A stretch of DNA of 64,000 bases from Enterococcus devriesei (GCF_001885905.1 NZ_JXKM01000005.1:124001-188000), one strand, 5' to 3'. Counted from the stretch's first letter, positions 50,799 through 61,030 are shown. The notes: generated by a model not told the origin, from the sequence alone. Numbers and translations are program-made.

Positions 50799-51134
50799 TT
50801 AAGCTAAGAGTTCGATTAGAGTCTGCATCGCCTGATGCGCATCACCCTGATCCGGAAACGCCAAAGTAAATGTTCGTCCGCCTAAGGTCTCGATTAACAA
50901 TTCAAAGACACCTGATTGTTGCCGCAAGGAAAAGGGTTTCAAACTTTCTGCCGTAAAATAAACGTTTCGTGGTTCCTTGGTCAGATCATCTTCTTCTAAA
51001 ACGTGCAACCCGCGGTTAGAGAAAATCAATAATTTTTCGGTTTGATCTTCGTAAATCGCTAACTGATTCAGACCTTCTTCGGGAAAAAGCGCCCGCAGTT
51101 GTGCTTGCAATAATAAAAAGCTAGTCTCCTTCAT
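50799..51134 (-). CDS. Protein of unknown function linked to a gamma carbonic anhydrase
   Basis: A 111-residue protein I do not recognise. It is mostly beta-strand-like (LAIYEDQTEKLLIFSNRGLHV, SGVFELLIETLGGRTFTLAF) with a helix at each end, without signal peptide or membrane segment. It starts 14 bases inside the end of the upstream gene, with AAGGAG ahead of its ATG, so the two are translationally coupled. Confidence 0.75.
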   Translation of the reverse strand: MKETSFLLLQAQLRALFPEEGLNQLAIYEDQTEKLLIFSNRGLHVLEEDDLTKEPRNVYFTAESLKPFSLRQQSGVFELLIETLGGRTFTLAFPDQGDAHQAMQTLIELLA

Positions 51135-51633
51135 GGGAAGCTCCTTGTGAAGAAAACGCGGGAAATACCTTATTCAAATAAGCTTGCCCTAATTCATAAT
51201 AATGCTCCGCGTTCTCACGATTTTTTTCGATCTCCGCGGATGTCAATTGGCGAATCACCCGAGCAGGCGAGCCAAAAGCCAGCGAGTTGGCTGGAATAAC
51301 GGTTCCTTCGGTTACTAATGAGCCCGCTCCAATCAAACTGTTTTCTCCGATCTCCGCGTGATTTAAAATGGTTGAGCCCATTCCTATCAAAGCCCCTGAA
51401 TGAATCTTACAACCGTGAATGATACAGCCATGCCCGACCGTCACATAGTCACCGATCTGAGTTGGCGCGTCATGATCCACATGCACGATCGACCCATCTT
51501 GGATATTACTTTTTTTACCGATTGAAATTTTGTTGCTGTCTCCTCTTAAAACACTTTGAAACCAAATCGTCGAGCCAGCCTCAATGGTTACGTCTCCAAA
51601 TACATCTGCGCTATTTGCAATAAATTCTGTCAT
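51121..51633 (-). CDS. Gamma-class carbonic anhydrase-like hexapeptide protein
   Basis: A 170-residue left-handed beta-helix protein. Hexapeptide repeats run from about residue 10 to 125. The metal-ligand histidines are in VHVDHDAPT and VGHGCIIHGCKI, as in YrdA/PaaY proteins. The start at 51633 has AGGTGAGG just upstream; the GTG three codons before is less likely. Activity in this branch is often uncertain. Confidence 0.9.
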   Translation of the reverse strand: MTEFIANSADVFGDVTIEAGSTIWFQSVLRGDSNKISIGKKSNIQDGSIVHVDHDAPTQIGDYVTVGHGCIIHGCKIHSGALIGMGSTILNHAEIGENSLIGAGSLVTEGTVIPANSLAFGSPARVIRQLTSAEIEKNRENAEHYYELGQAYLNKVFPAFSSQGASHEGD

Positions 51634-51687
51634 CGTCCTCACCTCAATTTCAGTATAGCATGAGGCTATCCTTTCTTTTGTAAAACA

Positions 51688-51717
51688 AAGAGCCTTAAAA
51701 ATAATTTTAAGACTCTT
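51688..51717 (-). terminator. Terminator of the aminopeptidase gene
   Basis: Arms AAGAGCCTTAAAA (51688-51700) and TTTTAAGACTCTT (51705-51717) pair with one mismatch and a 4-base loop. The minus-strand tail is TTGTTTT. It lies about 25 bases after the stop at 51743. Confidence 0.82.
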
Positions 51718-51742
51718 GCTTCCTGTTTATTCATAAAAGACG

Positions 51743-52972
51743 CTAAGCCCAATCACCATTTCTAAAAATTGCGGTGCGGCTGCCGTCTTGACGAATCCCG
51801 TCAATATTCATTTGATCAGAACCAATCATGAAATCCACATGATTTTTGCTCCGATTCAAGCCATGTTCGATCAGTTCTTCTTCATTCATATCGACTCCGC
51901 CTGCTAAGTTAAAGGCATAGGCATTGCCGATAGCTAAATGATTCGAGGCATTTTCATCGTATAGTGTACTGAAGAAGGTAATTCCTGATTGAGAGATTGG
52001 TGAAGGGTCCGGCACTAACGCCACCTCGCCTAAATGCTTGGAACCTTCATCCATTTCGACTAATGCTTTCAAGACTGCTTCACCTTGCTCCGCCTGGACA
52101 TCGACAATCGTACCGTCTTTGAAAGTCAATTTAATGCCGGTGATTACTTGTCCACCGTAAGCTAAGGGCTTCGTTGAATACACGACTCCGTCTGCGCCCC
52201 GGCAATCAGGAGCGGTAAAAATTTCTTCTGTCGGCATATTGGCCATAAATTCAAAGCCTTTTTCATTAATACTGCGAGCACTGTCCCACACATGATTTAC
52301 GGGCAGGCCAATCGTTAAATCAGTTCCAGGCGCTTGATAATGCAACGCTTTAAATTGTTCACGGTTCATCATGGCTGCTTTTTCCTGCAGTCTTTTTTCA
52401 TGTGCTGACCACGCTTGAATCGGATCAGTTTCATAAACTTTAGTTGCCTTAAAGATCGCGTCCCACAAAGCTGTTACTTGTTCTGACTCAGGCAGTTCCG
52501 GGAAAACTTTAGCCGCCCACGGTGCTTCCGCCGCAGCTACTACCGTCCAACTGATTTTATTCGCCGCTGCAACTTGTCGCAGACCAAATAATAATTTGCG
52601 ATCATATTGTTGATAGGCATCAATTCGTTTCGTATCCACGCCAGCGAACAAGCCGGGATCTTGTGAAACGACACTGATTCGGCTGATCCGCCGAGCAACT
52701 AAGTCATCCATCTCCGCTTGCTTGTACGCTGGAACTTCCCGCAATTCGTCAAGTTCCATATTCAGTACCTGTTCTCGTAAAATTGTGTCATCTGCCCACC
52801 GCAAAATGACTTGACTCGCTCCGGCTTCATAGGCTTTTTTTACTATTAAACGAGCCAACGGTGCCTGATTGACGGAAATGTCTAACTGAACTAAATCTTT
52901 CGCCTGAACGTTGACTCCTGTCTTCACAATCAAATTCGCATATGCGTCTAAATGTTCCATTAGAGCTTTCAT
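51743..52972 (-). CDS. M29-family aminopeptidase (AmpS/PepS-like)
   Basis: A 409-residue cytoplasmic metallopeptidase. Metal ligands are expected in EIFTAPDCRGADGVVY, HLGEVALVP, SNHLAIGNAYAF and KNHVDFMIGS, all in family order. The start at 52972 (MKALMEHLDAYANLIV) has AGAGGTGG upstream; the open frame extends 27 codons further into the transporter gene without a site. It begins 10 bases after the transporter stop, so the two are an operon. Confidence 0.93.
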   Translation of the reverse strand: MKALMEHLDAYANLIVKTGVNVQAKDLVQLDISVNQAPLARLIVKKAYEAGASQVILRWADDTILREQVLNMELDELREVPAYKQAEMDDLVARRISRISVVSQDPGLFAGVDTKRIDAYQQYDRKLLFGLRQVAAANKISWTVVAAAEAPWAAKVFPELPESEQVTALWDAIFKATKVYETDPIQAWSAHEKRLQEKAAMMNREQFKALHYQAPGTDLTIGLPVNHVWDSARSINEKGFEFMANMPTEEIFTAPDCRGADGVVYSTKPLAYGGQVITGIKLTFKDGTIVDVQAEQGEAVLKALVEMDEGSKHLGEVALVPDPSPISQSGITFFSTLYDENASNHLAIGNAYAFNLAGGVDMNEEELIEHGLNRSKNHVDFMIGSDQMNIDGIRQDGSRTAIFRNGDWA

Positions 52973-52982
52973 TTTTCCACCT

Positions 52983-54491
52983 CTATAGTGTTCCTGAAGA
53001 TAAAATATATTTTTTCTCGTACCGGCTATACATAACCACCGCAACCACTCCAAAAACGACTGGACCTAAAATCGAATAAATTGTTCCCGCAAGGTCGCCT
53101 TGCATTGCTGGTTGAACGATCGTAAAGACATTGGCAAAGCCAACCACAAAAGTTACAACAGTTACTGCAATATTGGCCGTTGTCTGAGTCTTATATATCT
53201 CAAACGGTTTTTCGATTTCCTTTTTCTTTTTAAATCCAACAAAAGCGATCGCCAAGAACATATAAGGAATCGTCATCGAAACATTCGTCATCGAAACTAG
53301 GACTTGGAAGAAATATTTCGCACCGCTGCCGCCAAAAGAAACTAGAGCCACAATCGCAATCACGATCGCCGCTTGGACTTTCATTGCGTTGACAGGCAAA
53401 CCATTTTTAGTTTTAGTCAAATATTCCGGCCAAACTTCTTTCGGTGTCCCTTCAATCAACTGCTTCAAAGGCGAGAAGATCAAGGTGAAAAATGCGCCTG
53501 TCAACGCTAAGAACATCGACAAGCCCATGTAGCGCGACACCCAAACACCCATCGTGACAGAGGCCGCTTCTGTTAAATGCAGCGCATGGCCTAGTTGATA
53601 ACCCATATTATTCATGGCGATATAAGCAACATTTCCTAAAGTTACTTCTGCATCAGAAAACTGTGTAAAGGCAAAGGTCCAATTCGTGAAGGCTCCCATC
53701 ATAAAAATGCCCACTGCATATCCCACCGCGATAACGATTGCCGAGATCGCCACTCCTCGAGGGAAAGTCTTTTCGGCATTCTCTGTTTCATCCACTAAGC
53801 CGCCAACAACTTCCAAACCGCCATAGGCGAAGATCGCAAAAACTAGGAACCCAAAGACTTGAATCATCGTCGAATAGTCTGCATTCGGTGACTGGAAAAA
53901 TGCCCCTGGACTCAGTGGCTGTGCCATATGTCCATTCAGTAAAAGAATCGCCAGACCACCGATAAATAATACAACATTAATCAATGCAACGGCCGTTCCA
54001 CCGATTGACGTCACTTTTTTGATGCTGTCTAATCCTCTTGAAGAAACAAAAGTAATCAAAATAATCCAGAAAATAGCTAAGACTCCTAATGTTTGTACGC
54101 CGGATAATCCAAACGGTGTCCACTGTTGTGTTTTGTCTACGCCAAAAATCGCATTCGACAATGGAATCCAGATCCCCGAGCCTACGTTAACCATCCAAAT
54201 AATATATGATGCATACCACATGAAAGTACCAATAAAAGCAAATTTAGGATTAAAGGATTCCGCCATCCAAGAATAAATGCCGCCTTTTCGATCTTTAAAG
54301 GCTGCTCCATATTCGGACAACATAAAAGCAAAAGGTAAAAAGAACGTAACTGCTGCTAAAACGTACCACAAGATCGAAGCGTAACCCATCAAATAAAATG
54401 CGCGAGTGATGTTGGTGAAACCAAATACCGATGTGAAGATCATAAGAATCAGTGAGATTAACGTTAATTTCTGTTTTTTCGGTTTCGACAT
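52983..54491 (-). CDS. APC-superfamily amino acid transporter, YjeM-like
   Basis: A 502-residue membrane protein with about twelve helices. The N-terminus LISLILMIFTSVFGFTNITRAFYLMGY and the segment RKGGIYSWMAESFNPKFAFIGTFMWYASYIIWMV are close in pattern to E. coli YjeM, a putative amino acid transporter. The substrate is not known; coupling to an aminopeptidase hints at peptide-derived amino acids. The start at 54491 follows GGAGG by eight bases; a TTG five codons upstream is on the site. Confidence 0.9.
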   Translation of the reverse strand: MSKPKKQKLTLISLILMIFTSVFGFTNITRAFYLMGYASILWYVLAAVTFFLPFAFMLSEYGAAFKDRKGGIYSWMAESFNPKFAFIGTFMWYASYIIWMVNVGSGIWIPLSNAIFGVDKTQQWTPFGLSGVQTLGVLAIFWIILITFVSSRGLDSIKKVTSIGGTAVALINVVLFIGGLAILLLNGHMAQPLSPGAFFQSPNADYSTMIQVFGFLVFAIFAYGGLEVVGGLVDETENAEKTFPRGVAISAIVIAVGYAVGIFMMGAFTNWTFAFTQFSDAEVTLGNVAYIAMNNMGYQLGHALHLTEAASVTMGVWVSRYMGLSMFLALTGAFFTLIFSPLKQLIEGTPKEVWPEYLTKTKNGLPVNAMKVQAAIVIAIVALVSFGGSGAKYFFQVLVSMTNVSMTIPYMFLAIAFVGFKKKKEIEKPFEIYKTQTTANIAVTVVTFVVGFANVFTIVQPAMQGDLAGTIYSILGPVVFGVVAVVMYSRYEKKYILSSGTL

Positions 54492-54962
54492 GAATGTTTC
54501 CTCCAATTTTTATTTTTCAGCGAGCCAAGCATATCCTTTCTTAAGATTTAAAGAACTCTTCTCTTCAAATTAAGTTACACGTATTTAAAGAAATGATTTG
54601 TTCTTTCGAAAAAAAATCGCTTTATTACTAAAATTGTAAGTATTCGCTACCGCTAAAACAACAGGATTCCCGAATAACTTAGTAAAGCATAACCCAACAA
54701 AGAAAACGCTTTCTTTTTTATAATAAATAACCCCCGTTTTCTTATCAGGTCATTTCTTTTTATTTTTAACTTGATAAAATTCATTTATTTATAAGCTTTT
54801 ATATCATGACGCAAGTTTTTTTATTTTCACTTGTCTTGCGATCCAAAATTAGAAAAAAAACACCCCTTCTCATGAATAAATCATTTCATGTGAAGAATTA
54901 CTCAAATTAAAATAAAAAGAGACATGGATTTTCATCCATGTCTCTAACCTTCTTACTTAGCC
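54492..54962. other. Gene-free stretch upstream of the transporter
   Basis: No coding region is seen in these 471 bases of very AT-rich DNA. The terminator at 54918-54945 belongs to the ABC exporter genes. A promoter for the transporter should lie near 54500-54620, but no clear match to consensus was seen. Confidence 0.6.
54918..54945 (-). terminator. Terminator of the ABC exporter operon
   Basis: Arms AGAGACATGGAT (54918-54929) and ATCCATGTCTCT (54934-54945) pair perfectly over 12 bases with a 4-base loop, with a T-rich minus-strand tail. It lies 18 bases after the stop at 54963. Confidence 0.9.
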
Positions 54963-56723
54963 TTACTCAGCTTCTTCCATAAACTGACTATTATAAAGTT
55001 GTTCGTAGAATCCGCCTTGTTCCAACAGTTCATGATGCGTTCCATGTTCAATGATATTTCCATCTTTCATGACTAGAATATGGTCCGCATCGCGAATCGT
55101 TGATAAGCGATGCGCAATCACGAAACTCGTTCGTCCTTCCATCACTCGATCCATTGCTTTTTGGATCAATCCTTCCAATCGTGTATCGACAGAACTAGTG
55201 GCTTCATCTAAAATCAAAATTTTCGGATCCGAAATGATCGCACGAGCAATCGTCAATAATTGTTTTTGTCCTAACGAAACATTGTTACCTTCTGAATTGA
55301 TCTCCATCTCATAACCACCGGGCATCGTCCGGATAAAGTGATCGACGTTAGCAGTCTTAGCGGCATCTACGACTTCATAATCCGTGGCTTCCAATCGGCC
55401 AAAGCGAATGTTATCACCGATCGAACCTTCATACAGCCACGCATCTTGCAACACCATACCAAACAACGAACGGACATCGGACCGGTTCATTTCTTGCGTA
55501 TTCACACCATCAATTAAAATTTTACCACTGTCGATGTCGTAAAAACGCATCAATAAATTAATCAAGGTGGTTTTCCCGGCCCCTGTCGGTCCAACGATTG
55601 CGACCGTTTCTCCCGCCTTAACTTCAAAACTCAAATCCTCGATCAATGGCTTCTTAGGATCATAGCTGAACTGCACATGGTCAAAGACGACGTTTCCTTG
55701 GAGTGGTTCTGGTAACGCTAAATCGGTCTCGTTCAACGTTTCTTCCGGTTCATCTAAGATTTCAAAGACTCGTTTTGCTGAGGCCGAAGCACTTTGAATC
55801 ATGGATGACAGCTGGGTAATTTCTCCCATTGGTTGACTGACTTGCCAAATATATTGAATGAAGGCTTGCAACTGACCGACTAAGATCACACCGTGAATGA
55901 CATTCCAGCTACCTAAGATCGCCATTGCAATGTACGTTCCATAAGCTGTTAATTGAACGAGTGGCTGCATCAAACTTGAGACAAAAGCCGCTCGAAAGCC
56001 GAAATGTCGTAATTGATGATTGACCTTACTAAAACCAGCTAAAGTTTCTTGCTCACGCCCATACAGCTTCAAGACACTGAAACCAGTCATGTTTTCTTGT
56101 ACGTAACCATTTAACTCTCCTAAAGAATTCTGCATTCCTTGGAAATCTTTTTGAGAGACTTGGACGATCTTTCTAGAAATCACGATTGACAAAGGAATCA
56201 TGATCATTGATAGCAGAGCCATCATCGGATTGATGTAAAACATCATGGCAACTGCCAGCAAGATCCCTAAAACCGCATTGATAGATTTAATGATCGCTTG
56301 TTGCATCGCATTGCTGACCGCATCTACGTCATTGGTTACCCGTGACAAAATATTTCCTTGTTGATTGCGATCAAAATACGAGACCGGTAAACGATTGATC
56401 TTGGCCTCGATATCCTCACGCAAATCTCGCATTGCGGATTGGACAACATTGGCCATTAGCCAGCCCGTCGCTAACTGGGTGCCACAATAAGCGATCCCGA
56501 CAATCACAATCACGGCTAACCATTTAAATACATAATCAAAATTGACTGCTTCGCCTTGAGTAATATTTTTGCTGACCTCAGTTGTCGGCAAGCCAGTCAG
56601 ATAGGGCATCCATGTGCCTAATACCAAGGTCGCCACCGCTAATACAAGAACGAGGATAAATGTTTTTTTATAAGGATTGATATAGCGCATCAATCGTTTT
56701 AAAGAAGAAGTGTATTTTTTCAT
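54963..56723 (-). CDS. ABC exporter half-transporter, second subunit (EfrB-like)
   Basis: A 586-residue protein with six membrane helices (about 20-320) and an ATPase domain (about 345-580). Walker A is GPTGAGKTT and Walker B is ILILDEATSSVD with the catalytic Glu, but the signature is VSLGQKQLL, not the canonical LSGGQ. It overlaps the first subunit gene by four bases. The pairing and layout match enterococcal multidrug exporters such as EfrAB; the substrate is inferred only. Confidence 0.9.
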   Translation of the reverse strand: MKKYTSSLKRLMRYINPYKKTFILVLVLAVATLVLGTWMPYLTGLPTTEVSKNITQGEAVNFDYVFKWLAVIVIVGIAYCGTQLATGWLMANVVQSAMRDLREDIEAKINRLPVSYFDRNQQGNILSRVTNDVDAVSNAMQQAIIKSINAVLGILLAVAMMFYINPMMALLSMIMIPLSIVISRKIVQVSQKDFQGMQNSLGELNGYVQENMTGFSVLKLYGREQETLAGFSKVNHQLRHFGFRAAFVSSLMQPLVQLTAYGTYIAMAILGSWNVIHGVILVGQLQAFIQYIWQVSQPMGEITQLSSMIQSASASAKRVFEILDEPEETLNETDLALPEPLQGNVVFDHVQFSYDPKKPLIEDLSFEVKAGETVAIVGPTGAGKTTLINLLMRFYDIDSGKILIDGVNTQEMNRSDVRSLFGMVLQDAWLYEGSIGDNIRFGRLEATDYEVVDAAKTANVDHFIRTMPGGYEMEINSEGNNVSLGQKQLLTIARAIISDPKILILDEATSSVDTRLEGLIQKAMDRVMEGRTSFVIAHRLSTIRDADHILVMKDGNIIEHGTHHELLEQGGFYEQLYNSQFMEEAE

Positions 56724-58450
56724 GCTAATTCCTCCTTCGATAATTGTGATGCGGCAATGTCATAATAAATCGGACAGTTTTCAAGTAGCTGACGATGGGT
56801 CCCAATACCAACGACGTCTCCTTCGTTCAAAACTACGATTTTGTCAGCGTGCATAATCGTACCCACCCGCTGAGCGACAATCAGAACCGCCGCTTGCGTC
56901 GTTTCTTTTTTCAAGCGTGCTCGTAATCTAGCATCTGTTTGATAATCTAATGCAGAGAAACTGTCATCAAAAATATAAATCTCTGGTCGGCGAATCACTG
57001 CGCGAGCAATCGCCAGACGCTGCTTCTGACCACCGGAAAAATTTCCACCGCCTTCTGCCAACTCTTCTTGATAGCCATTCGGTTTTTGTGAAATAAATTC
57101 GGCCGCTTGCGCAATCTCCGCCGCTTCTTCCATTTCCGCTTGGGTGGCATCTTTTTTCCCATAACGAAGATTTTCTTCGATCGTTCCGGTGAATAATTGG
57201 GCCTTTTGCGGAATATAGCCGATTTTTTCACGTAAATCTTTTAGCCGATAGGCCCGCACATCTTGACCGTCGACTAAGACCTGTCCTTCCGTTACATCGT
57301 AAAACCGTGGGATCAACTGGATCAATGTTGATTTACCTGAACCGGTACTACCGATAAAGGCGACTGTTTCTCCCGGATTGGCGGTAAAACTGACATTACG
57401 AATTACCGGACTTTCCGCATGCCCAGGATAAGCAAAAGTTACATCTCTGAATTCCAATGTACTTTTCTCTTTTGGTTCCACAATTGCTGCTGGATTGTCT
57501 TTAATCAGCGGGTCCATATCAAAAATTTCTTGGATTCGTTGCGCAGACACATTAGCCCGTGGATACATCATAAAGACCGTTGCGAAAAGCATAAAGGAGA
57601 ACAACGCATGGAAAATATATTCGATGAAGGCGATCAACGTACCAACTTCTAAACTTCCTTGATCGATCTGAATTGTCCCATTCCAAATAATCAATACCAT
57701 CACAATATTAAATAGAAAGAAAAAGCCCGGCTGTGCGACCGCCATTAAGTGAAACAGGCTTTTCGAACTATTGGTGTATGCATCATTGACTAAACGGAAA
57801 CGCATTTCCTCAAATTTTTCATTCACAAAGGCCCGAATCACCCGTAACCCTGAAAGATTTTCCCGCAAAATACCGTTGATATTATCCAAATTATTCTGTT
57901 GCTTGGTTGATAATGGCTCTGAATATTTCGCAATCAACAAAACGGCTAACAATAAGATTGGCAGTGCCAACAGCACATAAATTCCTAAGCCGGGACTGGT
58001 TCGCATAATCAAATACAAACTCATCCCAAACATCATTGGCGTCATAAACCCGGTCGTTAAAATATTTTGCATAAACAACATGATTTGATAGGCATCGTTT
58101 GTCGCTCGTGTAATCAAGGAAGGTACCCCGATTTGTTCATATTCTGAATGAGAAAAATTCTGGACTTTCTCAAACAAATCATCTCGAATCGCCGCTACCA
58201 TGCGAGAGGTGATCTGAGAGCTGAAATAACGCAAAGAAATACTCATAATGATTCCAACGACTGTAATTGCAATCATTACCATTCCCATCCTCTGAACATA
58301 GCTGAAATCGTTATTCCCAATCCCCTTATCGATCATCATGGCCAAAATTGTCGGCAGCCCCAATTCGATTAAAATAAATCCAAATACACTGATGAAATCA
58401 AAAAATAATAACTTTTTGTAGCGCCAAGTATACCGCAACATCAACTTCAT
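56720..58450 (-). CDS. ABC exporter half-transporter, first subunit (EfrA-like)
   Basis: A 576-residue protein with six membrane helices (about 10-305) and an ATPase domain (about 335-570). Walker A is GSTGSGKST and the signature FSGGQKQRLAIARA is canonical, but Walker B ends in IYIFDDSFSALD, with Asp where the catalytic Glu is expected. With its partner this gives one full and one degenerate ATP site, usual for heterodimeric exporters. The start at 58450 follows GAGGCGAG; the open frame extends 30 codons upstream without a site. Confidence 0.9.
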   Translation of the reverse strand: MKLMLRYTWRYKKLLFFDFISVFGFILIELGLPTILAMMIDKGIGNNDFSYVQRMGMVMIAITVVGIIMSISLRYFSSQITSRMVAAIRDDLFEKVQNFSHSEYEQIGVPSLITRATNDAYQIMLFMQNILTTGFMTPMMFGMSLYLIMRTSPGLGIYVLLALPILLLAVLLIAKYSEPLSTKQQNNLDNINGILRENLSGLRVIRAFVNEKFEEMRFRLVNDAYTNSSKSLFHLMAVAQPGFFFLFNIVMVLIIWNGTIQIDQGSLEVGTLIAFIEYIFHALFSFMLFATVFMMYPRANVSAQRIQEIFDMDPLIKDNPAAIVEPKEKSTLEFRDVTFAYPGHAESPVIRNVSFTANPGETVAFIGSTGSGKSTLIQLIPRFYDVTEGQVLVDGQDVRAYRLKDLREKIGYIPQKAQLFTGTIEENLRYGKKDATQAEMEEAAEIAQAAEFISQKPNGYQEELAEGGGNFSGGQKQRLAIARAVIRRPEIYIFDDSFSALDYQTDARLRARLKKETTQAAVLIVAQRVGTIMHADKIVVLNEGDVVGIGTHRQLLENCPIYYDIAASQLSKEELA

Positions 58451-58934
58451 TTTTTCTCGCCTCTTTCTATACCGTAATGTCTCCAATATAGCATAAATAA
58501 AAAACTTTCGCCTAAGAGGAAATTGTTTTTTTATACTCAACTTTTTTTACTTTCTGAAATTTTCTTAGGAAACCTCATTTCACTTCCTAGTTTCTATACT
58601 TCTGATTTATTCTGTGATAAACTACAAGTAATTGTTGTAAGAACAACCCAAAGTACGGTGAAATTGTTTTTTCAAGCAAGAAGCAAAGACGAGGCTTCTT
58701 CTCAGCGCTTTCGCACAAGCTAAGACGTTGAGCATTAGGAAAGGCTTTCTGAACTCCATCCGCTTTTAAACAATCCGATCAAAATTTTGTTCAGTCGTAA
58801 CTTAGACTTACCAAAATTTTCGCTTATTGTGAAAAAAGCTTGTTCGTAAAGCTAGACGTAAAAAAACAGGTGGCACCCGCCCCTCATTTTGTCGTGGAAA
58901 AAATTGCTATTAAGCAAATAAAGGAGATAGATTC
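58451..58934. other. Divergent gene-free stretch before rpoY
   Basis: No coding region is seen in these 484 bases. On the minus strand TGCTATATT near 58485 is a candidate extended -10 for the ABC genes. The rpoY promoter is not clear. A segment at 58828-58860 (GCTTGTTCGTAAAGCTAGAC) resembles one at 29970-30012. AAGGAG precedes rpoY. Confidence 0.5.
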
Positions 58935-59147
58935 ATGATTTACAAAGTTTATTATCAAGAAACCAAAGAGCGCAATCCAAAACGTGAACAAACTCAATCA
59001 ATTTATGTCGAAGCTGACAACGAAGAAATGGTTCACAACTTATTACGTGATAACACCCCATATAACGTGGAATATATCCAACTTTTAGAAGGCAATCATT
59101 TAGAATACGAAAAAGAAAATGCCGACTTCAAGTTAGCGGAGTTCTAA
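58935..59147 (+). CDS. rpoY: RNA polymerase epsilon subunit
   Basis: A 70-residue Firmicute-specific RNA polymerase subunit (formerly DUF1447/YkzG). [20 protein letters not shown] and the end NADFKLAEF are typical. It is one base ahead of rnjA, the conserved pairing. Confidence 0.96.
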   Translation: MIYKVYYQETKERNPKREQTQSIYVEADNEEMVHNLLRDNTPYNVEYIQLLEGNHLEYEKENADFKLAEF

Positions 59148-59148
59148 T

Positions 59149-60825
59149 ATGAAACTTTCGCTAAAAAACAATGAAACTGGTGTCTTTGCCATTGGTGGAT
59201 TGGGCGAAATCGGAAAAAATATGTATGGGGTTCAATTCCAAGATGAAATCATCATTATTGATGCCGGAATAAAATTTCCAGAAGATGATTTATTAGGGAT
59301 TGATTATGTCATTCCTGATTTCAGTTACGTTACCCAAAATATCAACAAAGTCAAAGCACTCGTTATTACTCACGGTCATGAAGACCATATCGGCGGAGTA
59401 CCCTACTTATTAAAGCAGGCCAATATTCCGATTTATGCAGGAGCTTTAGCTTTAGCTTTAATCAAAAATAAATTAGACGAGCATGGTTTGCTGCGGGATG
59501 CCGAACTACACGAGATCAATGAAGATTCCGTAATTCGTTTCCGCAAAACATCCGTCAGCTTTTTCCGGACAACCCACAGTATCCCTGATCCATTAGGTGT
59601 AGTTGTGAAGACACCTTCTGGAAACATCGTAGAAACGGGCGACTTCAAGTTCGATTTCACACCAGTCGGAGAACCTGCTAATCTTCATCGCATGGCTAAA
59701 CTTGGTGAAGAAGGCGTCTTATGTCTACTTTCTGATAGTACCAATGCAGAGGTTCCAACCTTTACCAAATCAGAGCAGACGATTGGTCAATCAATCTTAC
59801 GAATCGTAGAAAAAGTCGATGGTCGGATTATTTTTGCCACCTTCGCTTCTAACATTTCTCGTTTGCAACAAGCTGCATCTGCCGCCGTTGCGACCGGTCG
59901 AAAAATCGCGGTCTTTGGTCGCAGCATGGAAAATGCCATCGTCAACGGTCAAAAATTAGGCTACATTACTGTACCTGATGGGACCTTTATCGATGCTCAT
60001 GAAATGAATCAATTGCCAGCCAATGAAGTTATGATTTTATGTACCGGCTCGCAAGGTGAACCTATGGCGGCTCTTTCCCGGATCGCTAACGGGACCCATC
60101 GTCAGATTCAAATCCAACCAGATGATACGGTGATCTTTTCAAGCTCACCAATCCCTGGGAATACGACCAGCGTCAACCATTTGATCAATCTGCTGTCCGA
60201 AGCCGGCGCCGAAGTAATTCATGGAAAAGTCAACAATATCCATACTTCCGGACACGGTAGTCAGCAAGAACAAAAATTGATGTTGCGCTTAATGAAACCA
60301 AAATATTTTGTTCCTATCCATGGTGAATTCCGGATGCTGAAGATCCATACTGGCTTGGCCCAAGACACCGGTGTCCCAGAAGAAAATTGTTTCTTGATGG
60401 AAAACGGTGATATGTTGGCCCTAACAGCTGATAGCGCTCGCCGCGCCGGTCACTTCACTGCGACCGATGTTTATGTTGACGGCAGCGGGATCGGTGATAT
60501 CGGCAATGTCGTTCTCCGTGATCGTCGAATTCTTTCGGAAGAAGGATTGGTTTTGGCGGTAGCGACTGTTGATATTGAGAAAAAAGAAATTTTAGCTGGT
60601 CCAGACATCTTATCCCGCGGATTCGTTTATATGCGTGAATCAGGTGAAATGATCAACGAAGGCCAACGGATTTTATTCCATGCGTTACGAGAAGCGCTGA
60701 ATGAAGGCAATTGCAATGAATCGAAGCTTAAAAATGCAATGGTCGGTGCCTTACAACCGTTCTTATTTGATCAAACAGAACGTCATCCGATGATTCTGCC
60801 AATGATCATGACTCCAGATAATTAA
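59149..60825 (+). CDS. rnjA: Ribonuclease J1
   Basis: A 558-residue metallo-beta-lactamase-fold RNase with endonuclease and 5'-3' exonuclease action. The metal site HGHEDHIGG is near residue 77, the beta-CASP part has [14 protein letters not shown], and [10 protein letters not shown] is near 366. It is made with rpoY. A terminator follows the stop. Confidence 0.97.
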   Translation: MKLSLKNNETGVFAIGGLGEIGKNMYGVQFQDEIIIIDAGIKFPEDDLLGIDYVIPDFSYVTQNINKVKALVITHGHEDHIGGVPYLLKQANIPIYAGALALALIKNKLDEHGLLRDAELHEINEDSVIRFRKTSVSFFRTTHSIPDPLGVVVKTPSGNIVETGDFKFDFTPVGEPANLHRMAKLGEEGVLCLLSDSTNAEVPTFTKSEQTIGQSILRIVEKVDGRIIFATFASNISRLQQAASAAVATGRKIAVFGRSMENAIVNGQKLGYITVPDGTFIDAHEMNQLPANEVMILCTGSQGEPMAALSRIANGTHRQIQIQPDDTVIFSSSPIPGNTTSVNHLINLLSEAGAEVIHGKVNNIHTSGHGSQQEQKLMLRLMKPKYFVPIHGEFRMLKIHTGLAQDTGVPEENCFLMENGDMLALTADSARRAGHFTATDVYVDGSGIGDIGNVVLRDRRILSEEGLVLAVATVDIEKKEILAGPDILSRGFVYMRESGEMINEGQRILFHALREALNEGNCNESKLKNAMVGALQPFLFDQTERHPMILPMIMTPDN

Positions 60826-60832
60826 TCGAAAG

Positions 60833-60857
60833 CACCTATCTGTTTTACAGATAGGTG
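60833..60857 (+). terminator. Terminator of rpoY-rnjA
   Basis: Arms CACCTATCTGT (60833-60843) and ACAGATAGGTG (60847-60857) pair perfectly over 11 bases with a 3-base loop, followed by a run of seven T. Confidence 0.92.
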
Positions 60858-60963
60858 TTTTTTTATTTTGATTGACTAATAAGGTTTCTCTTTTAATTCT
60901 TATCTAATCATCCTTTTTACGCAAAATAAATTATTTTTTTCTTATAAACGCGTTAAATTCGAT

Positions 60964-61030
60964 TGACAATTTGCTTTTTTATTTGCACAATGAAAGTTAG
61001 ATAAAAAGGCGCATTAACTATCACTAGTTA
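60964..61030 (+). promoter_or_regulatory. Promoter and palindrome upstream of the TetR gene
   Basis: TTGACA (60964-60969) is followed 17 bases later by CACAAT (60987-60992). Downstream, TAACTA-TCAC-TAGTTA (61015-61030) is a 6-base-arm inverted repeat of operator shape. Binding of the TetR product to it is inferred. Confidence 0.5.

Noticed and set aside
58866-58885. T-box-like sequence (GGTGGCACCCGC) before rpoY
   Set aside because: The conserved T-box core has an extra base here, no specifier loop or terminator/antiterminator pair was found, and rpoY is not a T-box-regulated gene.
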